Positions 1 to 9,402 of a DNA stretch of 64,000 bases are shown piece after piece. Position numbers and translations under genes: made by a program. The number at the start of each line of letters is the position of its first letter. Within the stretch, counting starts at the first letter, position 1. The stretch is from Maridesulfovibrio ferrireducens. Lineage in GTDB: Bacteria; Desulfobacterota; Desulfovibrionia; Desulfovibrionales; Desulfovibrionaceae. The stretch is taken from contig NZ_FNGA01000007.1 of assembly GCF_900101105.1 (NCBI RefSeq), positions 1 through 64,000 on the forward strand, read 5' to 3'. The notes under the pieces are model-generated. The model saw nothing but the letters and a program-made list of their open reading frames with translations. It ran no database searches and was not told the DNA's origin.

Positions 1-560
1 GGCTCGGGCTCAACAATAGGCTCAGAAATATCTTCAACAGGTTCAGGCGCGGGAGCTGGTTCAGGAGTCGGCTCGGGTTCAGTTTGCACAGAGTCAGTGG
101 TGTCAGATTCAACGGGTCCACTTACAGAAACATTTAAATCCTCAGATTCAGAACCACCCACGCCTTGTTCATGTGGAGATGATACAACTCTTACATCTTC
201 ACCATCAACAACTGGTGATATATCTTCAGATTCTACAGCTTGAAATATATCCTTCTCTTCTTGGACTGACGCAAGGTCATCGCTTGCTCTAGGAGTATAT
301 CTACTTTGATCAAGAGTTTCAGCATCTGCATCGGTGGGTTGAGAAGAATCTACTGGTATTTCGGTAGCAAAAGCATCTTTCTCAATTCCACTATCCACCA
401 AAACTGTTCCGGCCATATCAGACTGTTCAGGAATTGCACTTTCAACATCTTCAATGCCAGCCTGTTCTTCAGCCGAAAGATCACGCTTTTCAGTTTCCTG
501 TAAAACAGTAAGTTCGTCTAACTCCTGCTGTTCCTTATTGTTATCTTTTTCATCTGCCAT
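1..560 (-). CDS. Acidic low-complexity protein, N-terminal part (cut by window edge)
   Basis: The frame is open from an ATG at 560 to the left edge, about 186 codons, and the stop lies outside the window. A CAGGAG ribosome-binding site sits 6 bases before the ATG. The visible part is very acidic and rich in Glu, Asp, Ser and Pro, and its last third is a Pro-Glu repeat. There is no signal peptide, membrane segment or catalytic motif. Long acidic N-termini of this kind occur in large secreted adhesins, but that identity is only a guess because the diagnostic part is missing. I do not recognise the family. Confidence 0.6.
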   Translation of the reverse strand, partial: MADEKDNNKEQQELDELTVLQETEKRDLSAEEQAGIEDVESAIPEQSDMAGTVLVDSGIEKDAFATEIPVDSSQPTDADAETLDQSRYTPRASDDLASVQEEKDIFQAVESEDISPVVDGEDVRVVSSPHEQGVGGSESEDLNVSVSGPVESDTTDSVQTEPEPTPEPAPAPEPVEDISEPIVEPE

Positions 561-1174
561 GGCTAACTCCTGAATAAATTAAGCCAACAATTCTTATTGA
601 AAAGCGATTTCTGATACTTTAAAGATGCCTCTTTTTAATAAAATATTACACTGTATTATATTGCATCACAACTTTTAATTCATAATTAACAACTCATGTG
701 CCTTATTGTATACAATTTACGACCTTGTGTAGAATAATTTAACTACAAGCACAGTAAACTCCTGTTTTAAAGGTTACCGCAGAAATAGATAACCTTTAAA
801 ACTGGATAACCAAGCAAAACCAAAAACAAGCACACTCGCTGATTATGGTTTATATTGCTCATTACAATTCTGTCGCGCCACTCAGTTCAGGAAATGGGCT
901 ACATAATTTTTGTGTTAGTTTGCTATCAAAGGCTATGTACTGGGTAATAAAAGGCTGGAGACTGGTAACTACTTGGGTGAAGTTGAAAAATCTTGATGAT
1001 CTGCCTGTAATACTTTTGCTTTGCGGTGAATGCGCGGGTATTCGCCGCAATGGCGATGTTTTTTTAGGCCTTGAAACTACAAAGGATGATAAGCTTGTTA
1101 CCCGAATTGATAGAAAAATGAGGACCTGCGAAGAGCTTCTTTTGTGTGTTTGATTTAAAAGAATTTAAACGAGT
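561..1174. other. Intergenic region with a perfect 12-bp inverted repeat
   Basis: No convincing gene lies here. A perfect inverted repeat has arms at 765-776 and 790-801 (TTTTAAAGGTTA and its complement) with a 13-base loop, followed by ACTGGATAACC at 801-811. It has no long T tail, so an operator or cruciform fits better than a terminator. An open frame of 102 codons at 845-1153 (+) has no ribosome-binding site and no recognisable motif, and I do not accept it as a gene. The promoter of the acidic protein starting at 560 must lie here. Confidence 0.5.
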
Positions 1175-1211
1175 AAAACCGGAACTGTCCAATGTGGATG
1201 GTTCCGGTTTT
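1175..1211 (-). terminator. Bidirectional terminator after the HerA module
   Basis: Arms AAAACCGGAAC (1175-1185) and GTTCCGGTTTT (1201-1211) pair perfectly, and TCCA/TGGA pair again inside the loop. T runs occur on both sides. It lies 45 bases past the stop of the HerA ATPase gene, which most likely uses it. Confidence 0.75.
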
Positions 1212-1255
1212 ATTGTGTGATAAAGAATCGTTATTATTACGCAAACCTTAAATTG

Positions 1256-2995
1256 CTATTCCTTTTTCCAACGTTTAATTACTTCGTCAAAAGTAATATC
1301 CAACCAGCATTCTTTCCATTTATTATGAAATTTAATACTTTCGGACTTTGGTGCAGGATCAGGCATTTCCATTCTAACGACTGAAGGCATTGGAGTCGAA
1401 TCGCCCACAATTAGGCATTCTCCAGCAGACAAAGTTGGCAACACATCAGTTATAGAGCTAGTATTATTAGGAAGTAATCCTTTAATATAATTCTGATCAT
1501 TAATGTTAGTAAGTCTAAGTGCTATAAAGTTATTACATTGGGAAAAAATTGTATCAGAAACTTCAGAAGGTCTTTGGCTAACCACCATTAAACTTAATCC
1601 GTATTTACGACCTTCTTTTGCGATCCTTTCAATAGATTTTTTTGAAGACTTAAATTCAGCCCCGCCACTTTTAGGAATATAGTTATGGGCTTCCTCACAT
1701 ACAATCAAAAAGGGAACATCATTCAACAAATCAGACGTATGTTTGAGTTTTGAATAATGAAATGCAAAATCAAATACGAGCCTAGAGACTAGGCTCACAG
1801 CAATACTCAAAACCTCAAAAGGGACTCCACTCAAGTCAATGATTGTTACATTTGACTTGTCTAGATATCCCAAAAATTGTTGTAATAAATTCTTAAAATC
1901 ATCGGTTTGATAAGCTGTTCCATCACTTTTTACAGGATTTAATAAAAAAGAAAGCCTCTTATCATTAATCTTTGTATCTAAACGCGATAAAAATCTATTA
2001 AATTCACCATTAAAAGCACCATTACTAGCTTTAGTTGCTTTAGCTGTACTAGGCGTAATAAAGCTATATTTATCATCAAAATATTTAATTGTATCTGTAA
2101 CTAAAGTCTCATCACTTAGTTTTGGAAGTTGTTCTTCATTTTCAATCTTATTTATAACTTCATTATTTATATTGAATATATAGTTATATACTTCAGTAAT
2201 TTCAAAAAACACTGGAGTATCATAAGTTATTTTCTTTAATGTAGGATTATGTTTTTCTTTATTTAATATTACGGCTTTTTTAAATTGAGACACTTGGTTG
2301 TGAGAGTTCTGTTCATTGCTTTCAATAAACATGGATTCTAGTTCTTCAGAATTCATTAACCAATACGGAAGCTTAAGCTTGTCGTCATCAAGTACGTTTA
2401 AATTAAATTTTTCTTCATTATGAATTGAAAAAGCCGATCTATACTCTGAATGAATATCAAAAATAATTATATGTGAATTTTTTTGGTCATCTTTATGTAT
2501 ATTTTTGCTTTTTGAAATACCAACTACTTCTTGCAATATTTTTGCAACAGTACAGGATTTACCTGATCCAGTAGAACCAACTACAGCAATATGTTTACTA
2601 AAAAAAGTATTACCATTTATATGCAGTTTAATATCATTATTTTGTACCAATCGACCGAGCTCAAACGAATAGTCACCCTCTTTACTAAATATTGAATTCA
2701 AAATTTTAGAATCGATTATATATGCCTTTTCAGTAGGAGAAGGAAGCAACACTGCGCCCTGCATGAATCTACCTTCAGAATACAAACCGATCGGCTGTGA
2801 ACTAATTAAATATTTATCTTCGTGCATTTTGATATTTTGAATTACACAAATTACAAAATTATGATTTCCCTCTTCTACCTGTATATATTTACCTATCTGA
2901 ATTTCATTTTTATTTTTTTCAAAAGTTTTATCATCATCCATTTGCACCATAATTATGCTTGGCGCACTTTCTACTACAATTCCAATTACAGACAC
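1256..2995 (-). CDS. herA: HerA-type AAA+/FtsK-like ATPase of a defence module
   Basis: A 579-residue ATPase of the HerA/DUF87 family, hexameric DNA-pumping motors. The N-terminal 120 residues form the beta-rich HAS-barrel region. Walker A GSTGSGKS lies at 140-147, Walker B LIVCEEAH at about 430-437, and a conserved EGRKYG segment (probable arginine finger) at about 460. The start is GTG at 2995, set by a strong AAAGGAGAA site; no better ATG is nearby. It follows the nuclease-like gene by 26 bases in the same direction, so the two form one operon. Both genes are clearly more AT-rich than the neighbourhood, which suggests transfer. In known HerA-Sir2 and HerA-DUF4297 anti-phage systems the ATPase assembles with an effector. 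The same role here is inferred from pairing, not shown. Archaeal-style HerA in DNA repair is the alternative, but the NurA partner is absent. Confidence 0.85.
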   Translation of the reverse strand: MSVIGIVVESAPSIIMVQMDDDKTFEKNKNEIQIGKYIQVEEGNHNFVICVIQNIKMHEDKYLISSQPIGLYSEGRFMQGAVLLPSPTEKAYIIDSKILNSIFSKEGDYSFELGRLVQNNDIKLHINGNTFFSKHIAVVGSTGSGKSCTVAKILQEVVGISKSKNIHKDDQKNSHIIIFDIHSEYRSAFSIHNEEKFNLNVLDDDKLKLPYWLMNSEELESMFIESNEQNSHNQVSQFKKAVILNKEKHNPTLKKITYDTPVFFEITEVYNYIFNINNEVINKIENEEQLPKLSDETLVTDTIKYFDDKYSFITPSTAKATKASNGAFNGEFNRFLSRLDTKINDKRLSFLLNPVKSDGTAYQTDDFKNLLQQFLGYLDKSNVTIIDLSGVPFEVLSIAVSLVSRLVFDFAFHYSKLKHTSDLLNDVPFLIVCEEAHNYIPKSGGAEFKSSKKSIERIAKEGRKYGLSLMVVSQRPSEVSDTIFSQCNNFIALRLTNINDQNYIKGLLPNNTSSITDVLPTLSAGECLIVGDSTPMPSVVRMEMPDPAPKSESIKFHNKWKECWLDITFDEVIKRWKKE

Positions 2996-3021
2996 TACTT
3001 CTCCTTTCGTTAAAGTACTCT

Positions 3022-4338
3022 TTATAAATCCGAACTCATATGCAGCAAATATCTAAGCTCTTTAAAACTTGTAACTTCAAGTCGCTCGACATTAATATCC
3101 AACAAATCTATTTTTTCCGAATTCACTGATCCGACAAGATAAAAATCTTCACATTTTCTTGAATTAATTGCTTTGTATGTATCATCACTCAACACACACA
3201 GACGAAGCTTAAATTCAACCCATTTATCTTTTGAAATTCTTTTGGGTTCCTTTAAAAACTTACTTTGAAAAAATTTATCTCCAATGTATCCAGATGCACA
3301 TTCGACCTTTTTTGCATACAGCCTGCGAAAAATATCATTAAGGTCCACAGAAGTAGAACTAACATCAAACGCAAACAATGGAGTTTGTCTGTGCAGTTTC
3401 TTGCTATTATATTTGTTTACAAATTCAACCATAAAACTGACAATTTCAGAGTCAAATTTTTCAAAACTAGATACATCAAACACTACATATCGAACCCTAT
3501 CATTTTGTTGTAAATGAGATTTTAACTGGCTCCTTCTTTTCTTTAACAAAGAGTTGTAAGTTGATAGCTCTTTAGTCCATCTGGTAATTGCAGTTTTTTT
3601 GCTTTTTCTTAATTTATCAATAAAAGATTGTTTTTCGACAACTCTAAATTGATGATTATGAATTATACTAGTGTCAGCAATACGTTGAATTGCGTTAGGA
3701 TAAAAAATATCTTCTACATCATCTGTTGAAAAATCTCCAATTTCACACATCTTTTGCTTAACAACGACCACTAAATCATCAAACTTTGACCCTACTATGA
3801 ACTCAAATAAATCAGGATTAGTGAACTCGCTAATGCAAAATGGCAAATCATCAACACTAATTTCACTATAATATACACGAATACTCTTGTTTTCTTCCGC
3901 AGTGCGTTTTCGCTTCAAAAGAAAACTCTCTATTTCGGGATCTTTTGGTGGAATCAACTTTGAAATATATTTTGTTATATAAGATAAATTTTGTGTATAA
4001 ATAATATTACTAAAGTCATCTTTGCTTAGGTTAATAACGCCTTGTACTTGATCTGCAAAATGTGCATATAAAATATATTTTATTTTTTTATTATCATTTT
4101 CAACATAATTGACCATCATTTGTAATATTGGTTTGTACACATCAGAAAGTTTAAACTGTTTCGTTTCATGATATTTGCACTGAATTGCGCGTATTTCTGC
4201 TTCAGAAACAACGTCAATATCTTCAATGATCCCTTCAATGGTAATTTCTTCCCCATTTTTACTAGATAATATCTCTTCTAGGGATTTATTAAACTGGTAC
4301 AAGAACCCTTTAATCGTATAATCAGCTTCTCTAATCAT
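3022..4338 (-). CDS. HerA-associated restriction-fold nuclease candidate (DUF4297/Cap4-like)
   Basis: A 438-residue protein, first gene of the HerA operon. The ATG at 4338 follows a GGGAAGGAA purine-rich site. The N-terminus has a GFLYQ segment (11-15) and then acidic residues E39/D40/D42 followed by QCKYH with Q53 and K55. This D-x10-QxK layout is the form of the PD-(D/E)xK nuclease site seen in DUF4297/Cap4-like effectors. The remaining 350 residues are AT-rich in codon use, lysine-rich and unlike anything I can name; they may sense the trigger or bind HerA. There is no methylase, so this is not an ordinary restriction system. The nuclease call rests on one short motif plus the HerA neighbour. 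A dead nuclease fold acting as scaffold is possible. Confidence 0.65.
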   Translation of the reverse strand: MIREADYTIKGFLYQFNKSLEEILSSKNGEEITIEGIIEDIDVVSEAEIRAIQCKYHETKQFKLSDVYKPILQMMVNYVENDNKKIKYILYAHFADQVQGVINLSKDDFSNIIYTQNLSYITKYISKLIPPKDPEIESFLLKRKRTAEENKSIRVYYSEISVDDLPFCISEFTNPDLFEFIVGSKFDDLVVVVKQKMCEIGDFSTDDVEDIFYPNAIQRIADTSIIHNHQFRVVEKQSFIDKLRKSKKTAITRWTKELSTYNSLLKKRRSQLKSHLQQNDRVRYVVFDVSSFEKFDSEIVSFMVEFVNKYNSKKLHRQTPLFAFDVSSTSVDLNDIFRRLYAKKVECASGYIGDKFFQSKFLKEPKRISKDKWVEFKLRLCVLSDDTYKAINSRKCEDFYLVGSVNSEKIDLLDINVERLEVTSFKELRYLLHMSSDL

Positions 4339-4749
4339 TTCCTTCCCTTACGATAAACAAACTTTACAAATAAATCATATAACTTTAAACATACGTATTT
4401 AACATCCCATACAACGGGTTACATTTATCAACATTATAATATGCAAGCAATCAAATTTAAAAAATCCATGAAGATCGACAATTTTATAACTCTAAAATAA
4501 AAAATCATCTTCTTTGAGTACCCCCACGAGCCCCCCAATCCCCACACAAAACAAAAACAAACCATCCCGACATCTTACACCACCAATTCGATAGACCCGC
4601 CTCCACCATTTTTTAAAAGGCCCCATTTCAAAAGCCGTAAAACGTCAATGTAAAACAGTGTGAAAAAGTTGGGGGGATAAATCTTCGACGCAATTGACTT
4701 TTTCCAATTATAAATTCTGGCCGCATAGGCGGAATTTCTCAAAAAGAAA
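4339..4749. other. Intergenic region with C-runs and a possible dispersed element
   Basis: No gene is supported. Runs of 5, 6 and 4 cytosines lie at 4521-4525, 4531-4536 and 4540-4543, giving three close G-runs on the minus strand. The stretch 4575-4740 has a composition unlike its surroundings and looks like an intergenic element. A 68-codon frame across it on the minus strand begins inside the terminator of the next gene and is not accepted. The promoter of the nuclease-herA operon should lie near 4340-4450. Confidence 0.4.
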
Positions 4750-4775
4750 GGCCGGAAACAATATTGTTTCCGGCC
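4750..4775 (-). terminator. Rho-independent terminator of the PSD-like gene
   Basis: A perfect 26-bp palindrome with GGCCGGAAAC arms. On the minus strand it is followed by TTTCTTTTT. It lies 35 bases downstream of the stop at 4810. Confidence 0.85.
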
Positions 4776-4809
4776 CTGCATATTCTATTTATTTTTAATT
4801 TCTCAAACA

Positions 4810-6054
4810 CTATTTATTTGAGCTGGTATCAAAAATACCGATCTGATTTCCCAAACGAACCTTAATCGCATCGGAACCATATTGTCCGGGTTCAAAAACC
4901 AAAATGACCAGAGACCCTCCATAAAGGAAATGTCCCAGTTCATCACCGCGCTTAATCGCTACAGGACCGTCCGCTTTGAGAAACTTGTCTTCGAACACAA
5001 CTGACCCAACAGTGCTGAGCCCTACCGGAATAACTCCTACCAGACCGTATTTTCCGGTATCAATGATAAAATAACCGCGCGCATAGCTTTCAAAGGCACC
5101 GAAACTTGCTCCGGGAGCACCTACATTGCCATGAGCCGGAGCGAATTTAACAAACTCTTCCATACCAATCAATGCTCCATCCACAAGGCGGGTTTCAAGA
5201 ACCTGACCGCCGACTGGAGCATGGTAATAATGGTAAGTATTAGGCATCAGGACACAAGACAGAGCCGTGCCACCTACAAACTTCTTCCAATAGCGTGATC
5301 CTTCCAGCAGCTCTTTAATATTCAGTTCCTGAGTACCTTTGGTCCTAAACTTAGTGGTTCCGTCTACAATTTTTGCAGGAATGGAATTCACAGTGGCATC
5401 GGTCGGTGAGGAAATTATATAATCCCGATCCGGCATAGTCTGCGGACGGACCTTACTGATATCTTTAAACTTACGAGAGAAAAAATCATTGTAAGACTTA
5501 AATCCGCCGTCAGCAGCTGTGGGGTCAGGCAGGACATATTCTTCTTTTTCAATGCGAGGATCAGCGAGCCATTTGGCTACTTTTTTTATCGAAGCCTTGC
5601 TGGATAGAAATTCACCGCGTTCAGTCGCAAAACGGTTAAAAATCTCAACTCCCGGCGAAGTTTGAAAAGCCACCCGTCCAAATGGATTTTTATACGCAAA
5701 CAGATCCATCTGTTCGATATATTTAAGTGCGTTATCCTCACTGCCCTTTGCTTCCGGTAGAAATGAACTCCACTCCACAAAAAATGGAATCAGGTCGGCA
5801 AAAGATTTTCCGATCCAAGGATTTCCACCTTTCCTGTATCCTTCCGGGACGGGCTGCATATTTTTGAATGCTTCATCAATATGCACCTTAAAGACCTTGT
5901 CACTATTGTACGCATCAATAAGATTTGTAATCGACCCTTTACATGGACAATCGTCAGGAATGGATATTTTTGCGGCTGCAGTAGATATGGTTGAAATGGA
6001 AAGTAAAACCATAAATAAAAAGACAGATGCAAGTATACGGAAACTGTTTTTCAT
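4810..6054 (-). CDS. Exported phosphatidylserine decarboxylase-like protein
   Basis: A 414-residue member of the phosphatidylserine decarboxylase family, which makes phosphatidylethanolamine using a pyruvoyl group formed by self-cleavage. An SPTDATV segment (about 217) carries the Asp, TYHYYHAPV carries the catalytic His residues, and YGGSL near 378-382 is the cleavage site, with Gly380|Ser381. The usual LGST is therefore changed to GGSL, keeping the cleaved Gly-Ser. Unlike normal bacterial PSD (a cytoplasmic-face membrane enzyme) it has a cleavable signal peptide (residues 1-28, ending TAAA), so it should work in the periplasm. About 150 extra N-terminal residues precede the core. It is a single gene with its own terminator. 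Substrate may not be phosphatidylserine. Confidence 0.8.
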   Translation of the reverse strand: MKNSFRILASVFLFMVLLSISTISTAAAKISIPDDCPCKGSITNLIDAYNSDKVFKVHIDEAFKNMQPVPEGYRKGGNPWIGKSFADLIPFFVEWSSFLPEAKGSEDNALKYIEQMDLFAYKNPFGRVAFQTSPGVEIFNRFATERGEFLSSKASIKKVAKWLADPRIEKEEYVLPDPTAADGGFKSYNDFFSRKFKDISKVRPQTMPDRDYIISSPTDATVNSIPAKIVDGTTKFRTKGTQELNIKELLEGSRYWKKFVGGTALSCVLMPNTYHYYHAPVGGQVLETRLVDGALIGMEEFVKFAPAHGNVGAPGASFGAFESYARGYFIIDTGKYGLVGVIPVGLSTVGSVVFEDKFLKADGPVAIKRGDELGHFLYGGSLVILVFEPGQYGSDAIKVRLGNQIGIFDTSSNK

Positions 6055-6160
6055 AGCTCACGCCCCCCAGAATAAAAGTTAATTTCAGCCTTAATCAAAC
6101 AAAAAAAACATTATGGGGGAGATTAAAGAGATACACTGCTAAATACAATCATAATAAAAT

Positions 6161-7246
6161 TTAATTATCCTTAACGGATGCTTCCCGTATCTCATGACTG
6201 ACTCGCGAACCAAATTCTTTTAAAAACACCCGTTGCCGCTCGATGAGTTCCAATGGCTTGTCCACAGGAGTCATGTGGGCGCTTCCCTGTATGACGTAAT
6301 ACTGTGGATTATTGGCAAATTCAGACTGCCATTTAGTATATGCTGGCGTACACAAATCGTCACTTCCACAAGTCATAAGGATAGGAACATTTAACTTGGA
6401 CAGTTGCGTGGTTACGTCGATTGTTTTTATATTTCCCAGCACATTCAACTCCGAACCGCCGGCAACCATAGTGTCGTGAATTGCTGAATTTCGTGCAGCA
6501 CCCAATTTCTTCATTGCCTCTGGTAATGGCCATGTGTGCGTAACATGTTTCTTAGTGAACTCCATGCAAGCTTCGTCGTAGTCGCTCTTTGTTCCTACCC
6601 CTCTCAACTCATAATCATCTATCACCTGTCCGCCTTTTCCATTCAGGCAGATCAAGCCCTGCTTAAGCGCCGGGGCAACATCAGTGATATAATAAGGGAA
6701 GCTCAATATTGGGCTATGGAGAGAAATGGACAATATACCGGCGGGATGTTTGGCGGCAAATCCAACAGCCTGAGCGGTTCCCCATGAATGACCAATCAAA
6801 TGATATTTCTTCAAGCCCAGACCATCCCGAACCGCTTTCACCTCATCAAAATATCGTTCCGCATTCCACAAGGCCGGATTATCCGGACGTTCTGAGTTTC
6901 CGCATCCAAGTTGATCGTAGAAGATTACAGGACGTTCATCGCTCAACGCCTGAAACGCTACGAGATTGTGATGATTACCTCCAGGGCCGCCGTGCAGAAC
7001 CAATGCAGGTGGTGCGCTGCCGGAACCAATTCTGCCGTACCATAATTTATAGGTATGACCTTCATAAGTGTAATCGACAAACCCTTCGCTATCATATGCA
7101 GGTTCAGTTAAAATCTTGTCTATGTATGCTTGCTCTTTATTCATGTCTTTTTCGCCCCGTGACACGCAACCGATCAGCATCACTATAATTAACGTACAAA
7201 ATACGCTCCAACAGAACAAACGCCTGTGATTGATTATATATATCAT
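6161..7246 (-). CDS. Lipoprotein alpha/beta hydrolase, proline iminopeptidase family
   Basis: A 361-residue alpha/beta hydrolase of the S33 type. HGGPG forms the oxyanion region, GHSWG carries the nucleophilic Ser, CGSDDLCTP the Asp and GSAHM the His, so the triad is complete. The N-terminus is a lipoprotein signal with lipobox MLIGC, which places the enzyme on the cell envelope rather than in the cytoplasm where typical Pip enzymes act. The start has a GAGGG just 3 bases upstream, which is close, but a later start would lose the lipoprotein signal. Removal of N-terminal proline from peptides, or tripeptide hydrolysis, is the family activity; the true substrate is unknown. Confidence 0.8.
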   Translation of the reverse strand: MIYIINHRRLFCWSVFCTLIIVMLIGCVSRGEKDMNKEQAYIDKILTEPAYDSEGFVDYTYEGHTYKLWYGRIGSGSAPPALVLHGGPGGNHHNLVAFQALSDERPVIFYDQLGCGNSERPDNPALWNAERYFDEVKAVRDGLGLKKYHLIGHSWGTAQAVGFAAKHPAGILSISLHSPILSFPYYITDVAPALKQGLICLNGKGGQVIDDYELRGVGTKSDYDEACMEFTKKHVTHTWPLPEAMKKLGAARNSAIHDTMVAGGSELNVLGNIKTIDVTTQLSKLNVPILMTCGSDDLCTPAYTKWQSEFANNPQYYVIQGSAHMTPVDKPLELIERQRVFLKEFGSRVSHEIREASVKDN

Positions 7247-7530
7247 AAACCCTCATGTTTCAGATTTTTCCCAACTGCTATCGTTGATACCTAGATATGT
7301 TTTTGAAGCCGTAGAAAAGTAGCATCCAAGTGCGAGAAAAGCACGTGTTTTTAATTAGAAGTTCAAGGCAACAATTGGTCATAAATTTTGAAGGTGCAGC
7401 CAAGTCATTGCAAGGAAAAACAGGACTTATTATTTGATTTCATTTTGTTATTTCTCCCGTGCTCATTTATTGTTAGAGTAGTTAGAACTCTTTGTTTTAT
7501 AGGCGCAGTGAATTACCGGAGGATGCGGTC

Positions 7531-9384
7531 ATGAAATTAAACATATTACGATCAGTCCTGTTGATCTTTGTCCTGTCTTTGCTTTTGGGATGTGGTGCTC
7601 CGCATCAAAGCGGGCCAGTCGTAGGTGAAAAAAAGAATGATACCGCCGTCGGCATGGAGCAAACTAAAACAACCGTTAAAGAACCCGTTGAATCTATTGT
7701 TGAAAAGTCTGACGAATCCGCAATCGTAAGCAACGGTAAATCCGTGGTCGAAAAGACCGTGCGCCAGCATGTGACAGGTCAGATTTCACCTGATGAGGCG
7801 CGGAAGTTTGCCGTCGGCCGGGCCAAGCGGGATGCTCTGGAGGAGGCCGGAACCTACCTTGAAACCATGACTTTGGTTAAAGAAGGCAAGCTTGAGCAGA
7901 ATGAAATCATGGCACTGGCTGTGGGAGTGCTTAAGACCGAGGTGATCAGCGAGCGGCAGTTCATGGATGGCAATGTCTTCTGCATGGAGGCCGTGGTCAA
8001 GATCGTGGTTGATCCTTCCGCCCTTAGGGAGCGGGTGAAGAAGCTTCTCAATGACCGTGAACTCTTGACAAAATATAAGAAAGTTCAGGAACAGAACCAA
8101 AGCTTGTTGGCTAAGATTGATGAGCTGGAAAAAACAAACAACAAACTTAAGAAAAGCCCCGAAGAAAAGCAGGCCATGAAGCGTGATTTTGCCAAAGCCG
8201 GAAAGGCTTTGGAGGCGGAAGGCTGGATTTTAAAGGGATCAGCATTATGGAATGATGGTAAGTACTCCGATCCGTATAAAGCTATTGCGTATTTCAGTCA
8301 GGCTATTGAACTAGATCCCGATAATGCCATAGCTTATACAAATCGCGGAGTGGCTTATGGAGGAATGGAGCAGTTCCAACGTGCTGTCAAAAATCTCAGC
8401 CGGGCAATTGAACTCGATCAGGACTATGCCGCAGCTTATTACAACCGGGGTACTGTCTATATTAACCTTGGGCAATTCGACCTAGCACTAAAAGATTTAA
8501 ACCATGCTGTTAAGCTCGATCCTGATGATCCCGGTTCATATTTAAATCGCGGGCATGCTTATGCCAAGCTCGGGCAGCATCAACGTTCCATTGAAGATTA
8601 TACCAAATCCATTGAGATAGCTCCGGATTATTCTTACGCCTATTATAACCGGGGGAAAATTTATTCTAATCTCGGACAGCATGAGCAAGCCATTGATGAC
8701 TATAACCGGGCTATTCAGCTGGACCCAGACTATTATAAGGCTTTTACCAATCGCGGCCTTGAATATGATTATCTCGGCCAGCCTCAGCGTGCGATAGATG
8801 ATTATACCCGGGCTTTGGCGATTAATCCACGGGATGTGATCGCCTATAGCAATCGCGGAAGTGTGTATATGCATATGGGGAAATATCGACAGTCTGTAGA
8901 TGATTACAACCGCGTTCTAAAAATTGATCCCAAGTATGTCTCAGCCTATTATAATTTAGGTCTCGTCTATTACAATATGGGGCTATATCAACAGGCAATA
9001 GAGAGTTTAACCAAGGCCATCGAACTGAATCCTGATTATGCGAAAGCCCATCATAATCGCGGACATGTATATGCTGTGCTAAAGCAATATCAGCGGGCAA
9101 TTGAAGGGTACAGCCGTGCTATCGAAATCGACCCAAAATATACGCAGGCTTTCTTAAACCGAGGAATCGCTTATTCCAACCTTGATCAGTATCAGCAGGC
9201 AATTCAGGATTTTAACAGGGCAATTATAATCAATCCTGATTATGTGGATGCCTTCCATCGTCGCGGACTGGCCTACCTTCTCTCAGGACAAAGTGTACCA
9301 GGCTGCAGAGATGCCCGCCGGGCCTGTGAACTGGGAGACTGCAAGTTGCTCGGTATCGCCCGCAAGGAAGGGCTTTGCCCGTAG
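7531..9384 (+). CDS. Large TPR lipoprotein with FlgT/LPP20-like domain
   Basis: A 617-residue lipoprotein. I start it at ATG 7531, 8 bases after GGAGG, rather than at the upstream frame opening, because this gives a clean signal with lipobox LLLGC. After an unstructured linker a domain of about 85 residues (from SPDEARKFAVGRAKRDALEEAG) resembles the LPP20/FlgT N-terminal fold. A short coiled coil follows, and then about eleven tetratricopeptide repeats of 34 residues carrying the NRGxxY signature run to near the end. The final segment holds four cysteines. TPR lipoproteins usually scaffold envelope complexes; no partner is evident. It converges with a small lipoprotein that carries a similar domain, 18 bases apart. 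Confidence 0.85.
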   Translation: MKLNILRSVLLIFVLSLLLGCGAPHQSGPVVGEKKNDTAVGMEQTKTTVKEPVESIVEKSDESAIVSNGKSVVEKTVRQHVTGQISPDEARKFAVGRAKRDALEEAGTYLETMTLVKEGKLEQNEIMALAVGVLKTEVISERQFMDGNVFCMEAVVKIVVDPSALRERVKKLLNDRELLTKYKKVQEQNQSLLAKIDELEKTNNKLKKSPEEKQAMKRDFAKAGKALEAEGWILKGSALWNDGKYSDPYKAIAYFSQAIELDPDNAIAYTNRGVAYGGMEQFQRAVKNLSRAIELDQDYAAAYYNRGTVYINLGQFDLALKDLNHAVKLDPDDPGSYLNRGHAYAKLGQHQRSIEDYTKSIEIAPDYSYAYYNRGKIYSNLGQHEQAIDDYNRAIQLDPDYYKAFTNRGLEYDYLGQPQRAIDDYTRALAINPRDVIAYSNRGSVYMHMGKYRQSVDDYNRVLKIDPKYVSAYYNLGLVYYNMGLYQQAIESLTKAIELNPDYAKAHHNRGHVYAVLKQYQRAIEGYSRAIEIDPKYTQAFLNRGIAYSNLDQYQQAIQDFNRAIIINPDYVDAFHRRGLAYLLSGQSVPGCRDARRACELGDCKLLGIARKEGLCP

Positions 9385-9402
9385 CTGAAACGCAGCAACC
9401 CA

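Noticed and set aside
845-1153. 102-codon open frame on plus
   Set aside because: No ribosome-binding site, no recognisable motif, and the terminator after it is explained by the convergent HerA gene.
4575-4781. 68-codon frame on minus
   Set aside because: It begins inside the perfect terminator hairpin of the PSD-like gene and has no ribosome-binding site.
6709-7188. 159-codon frame antisense to the iminopeptidase-like gene
   Set aside because: Lies wholly opposite a gene with a complete catalytic triad; composition is that of a shadow frame.
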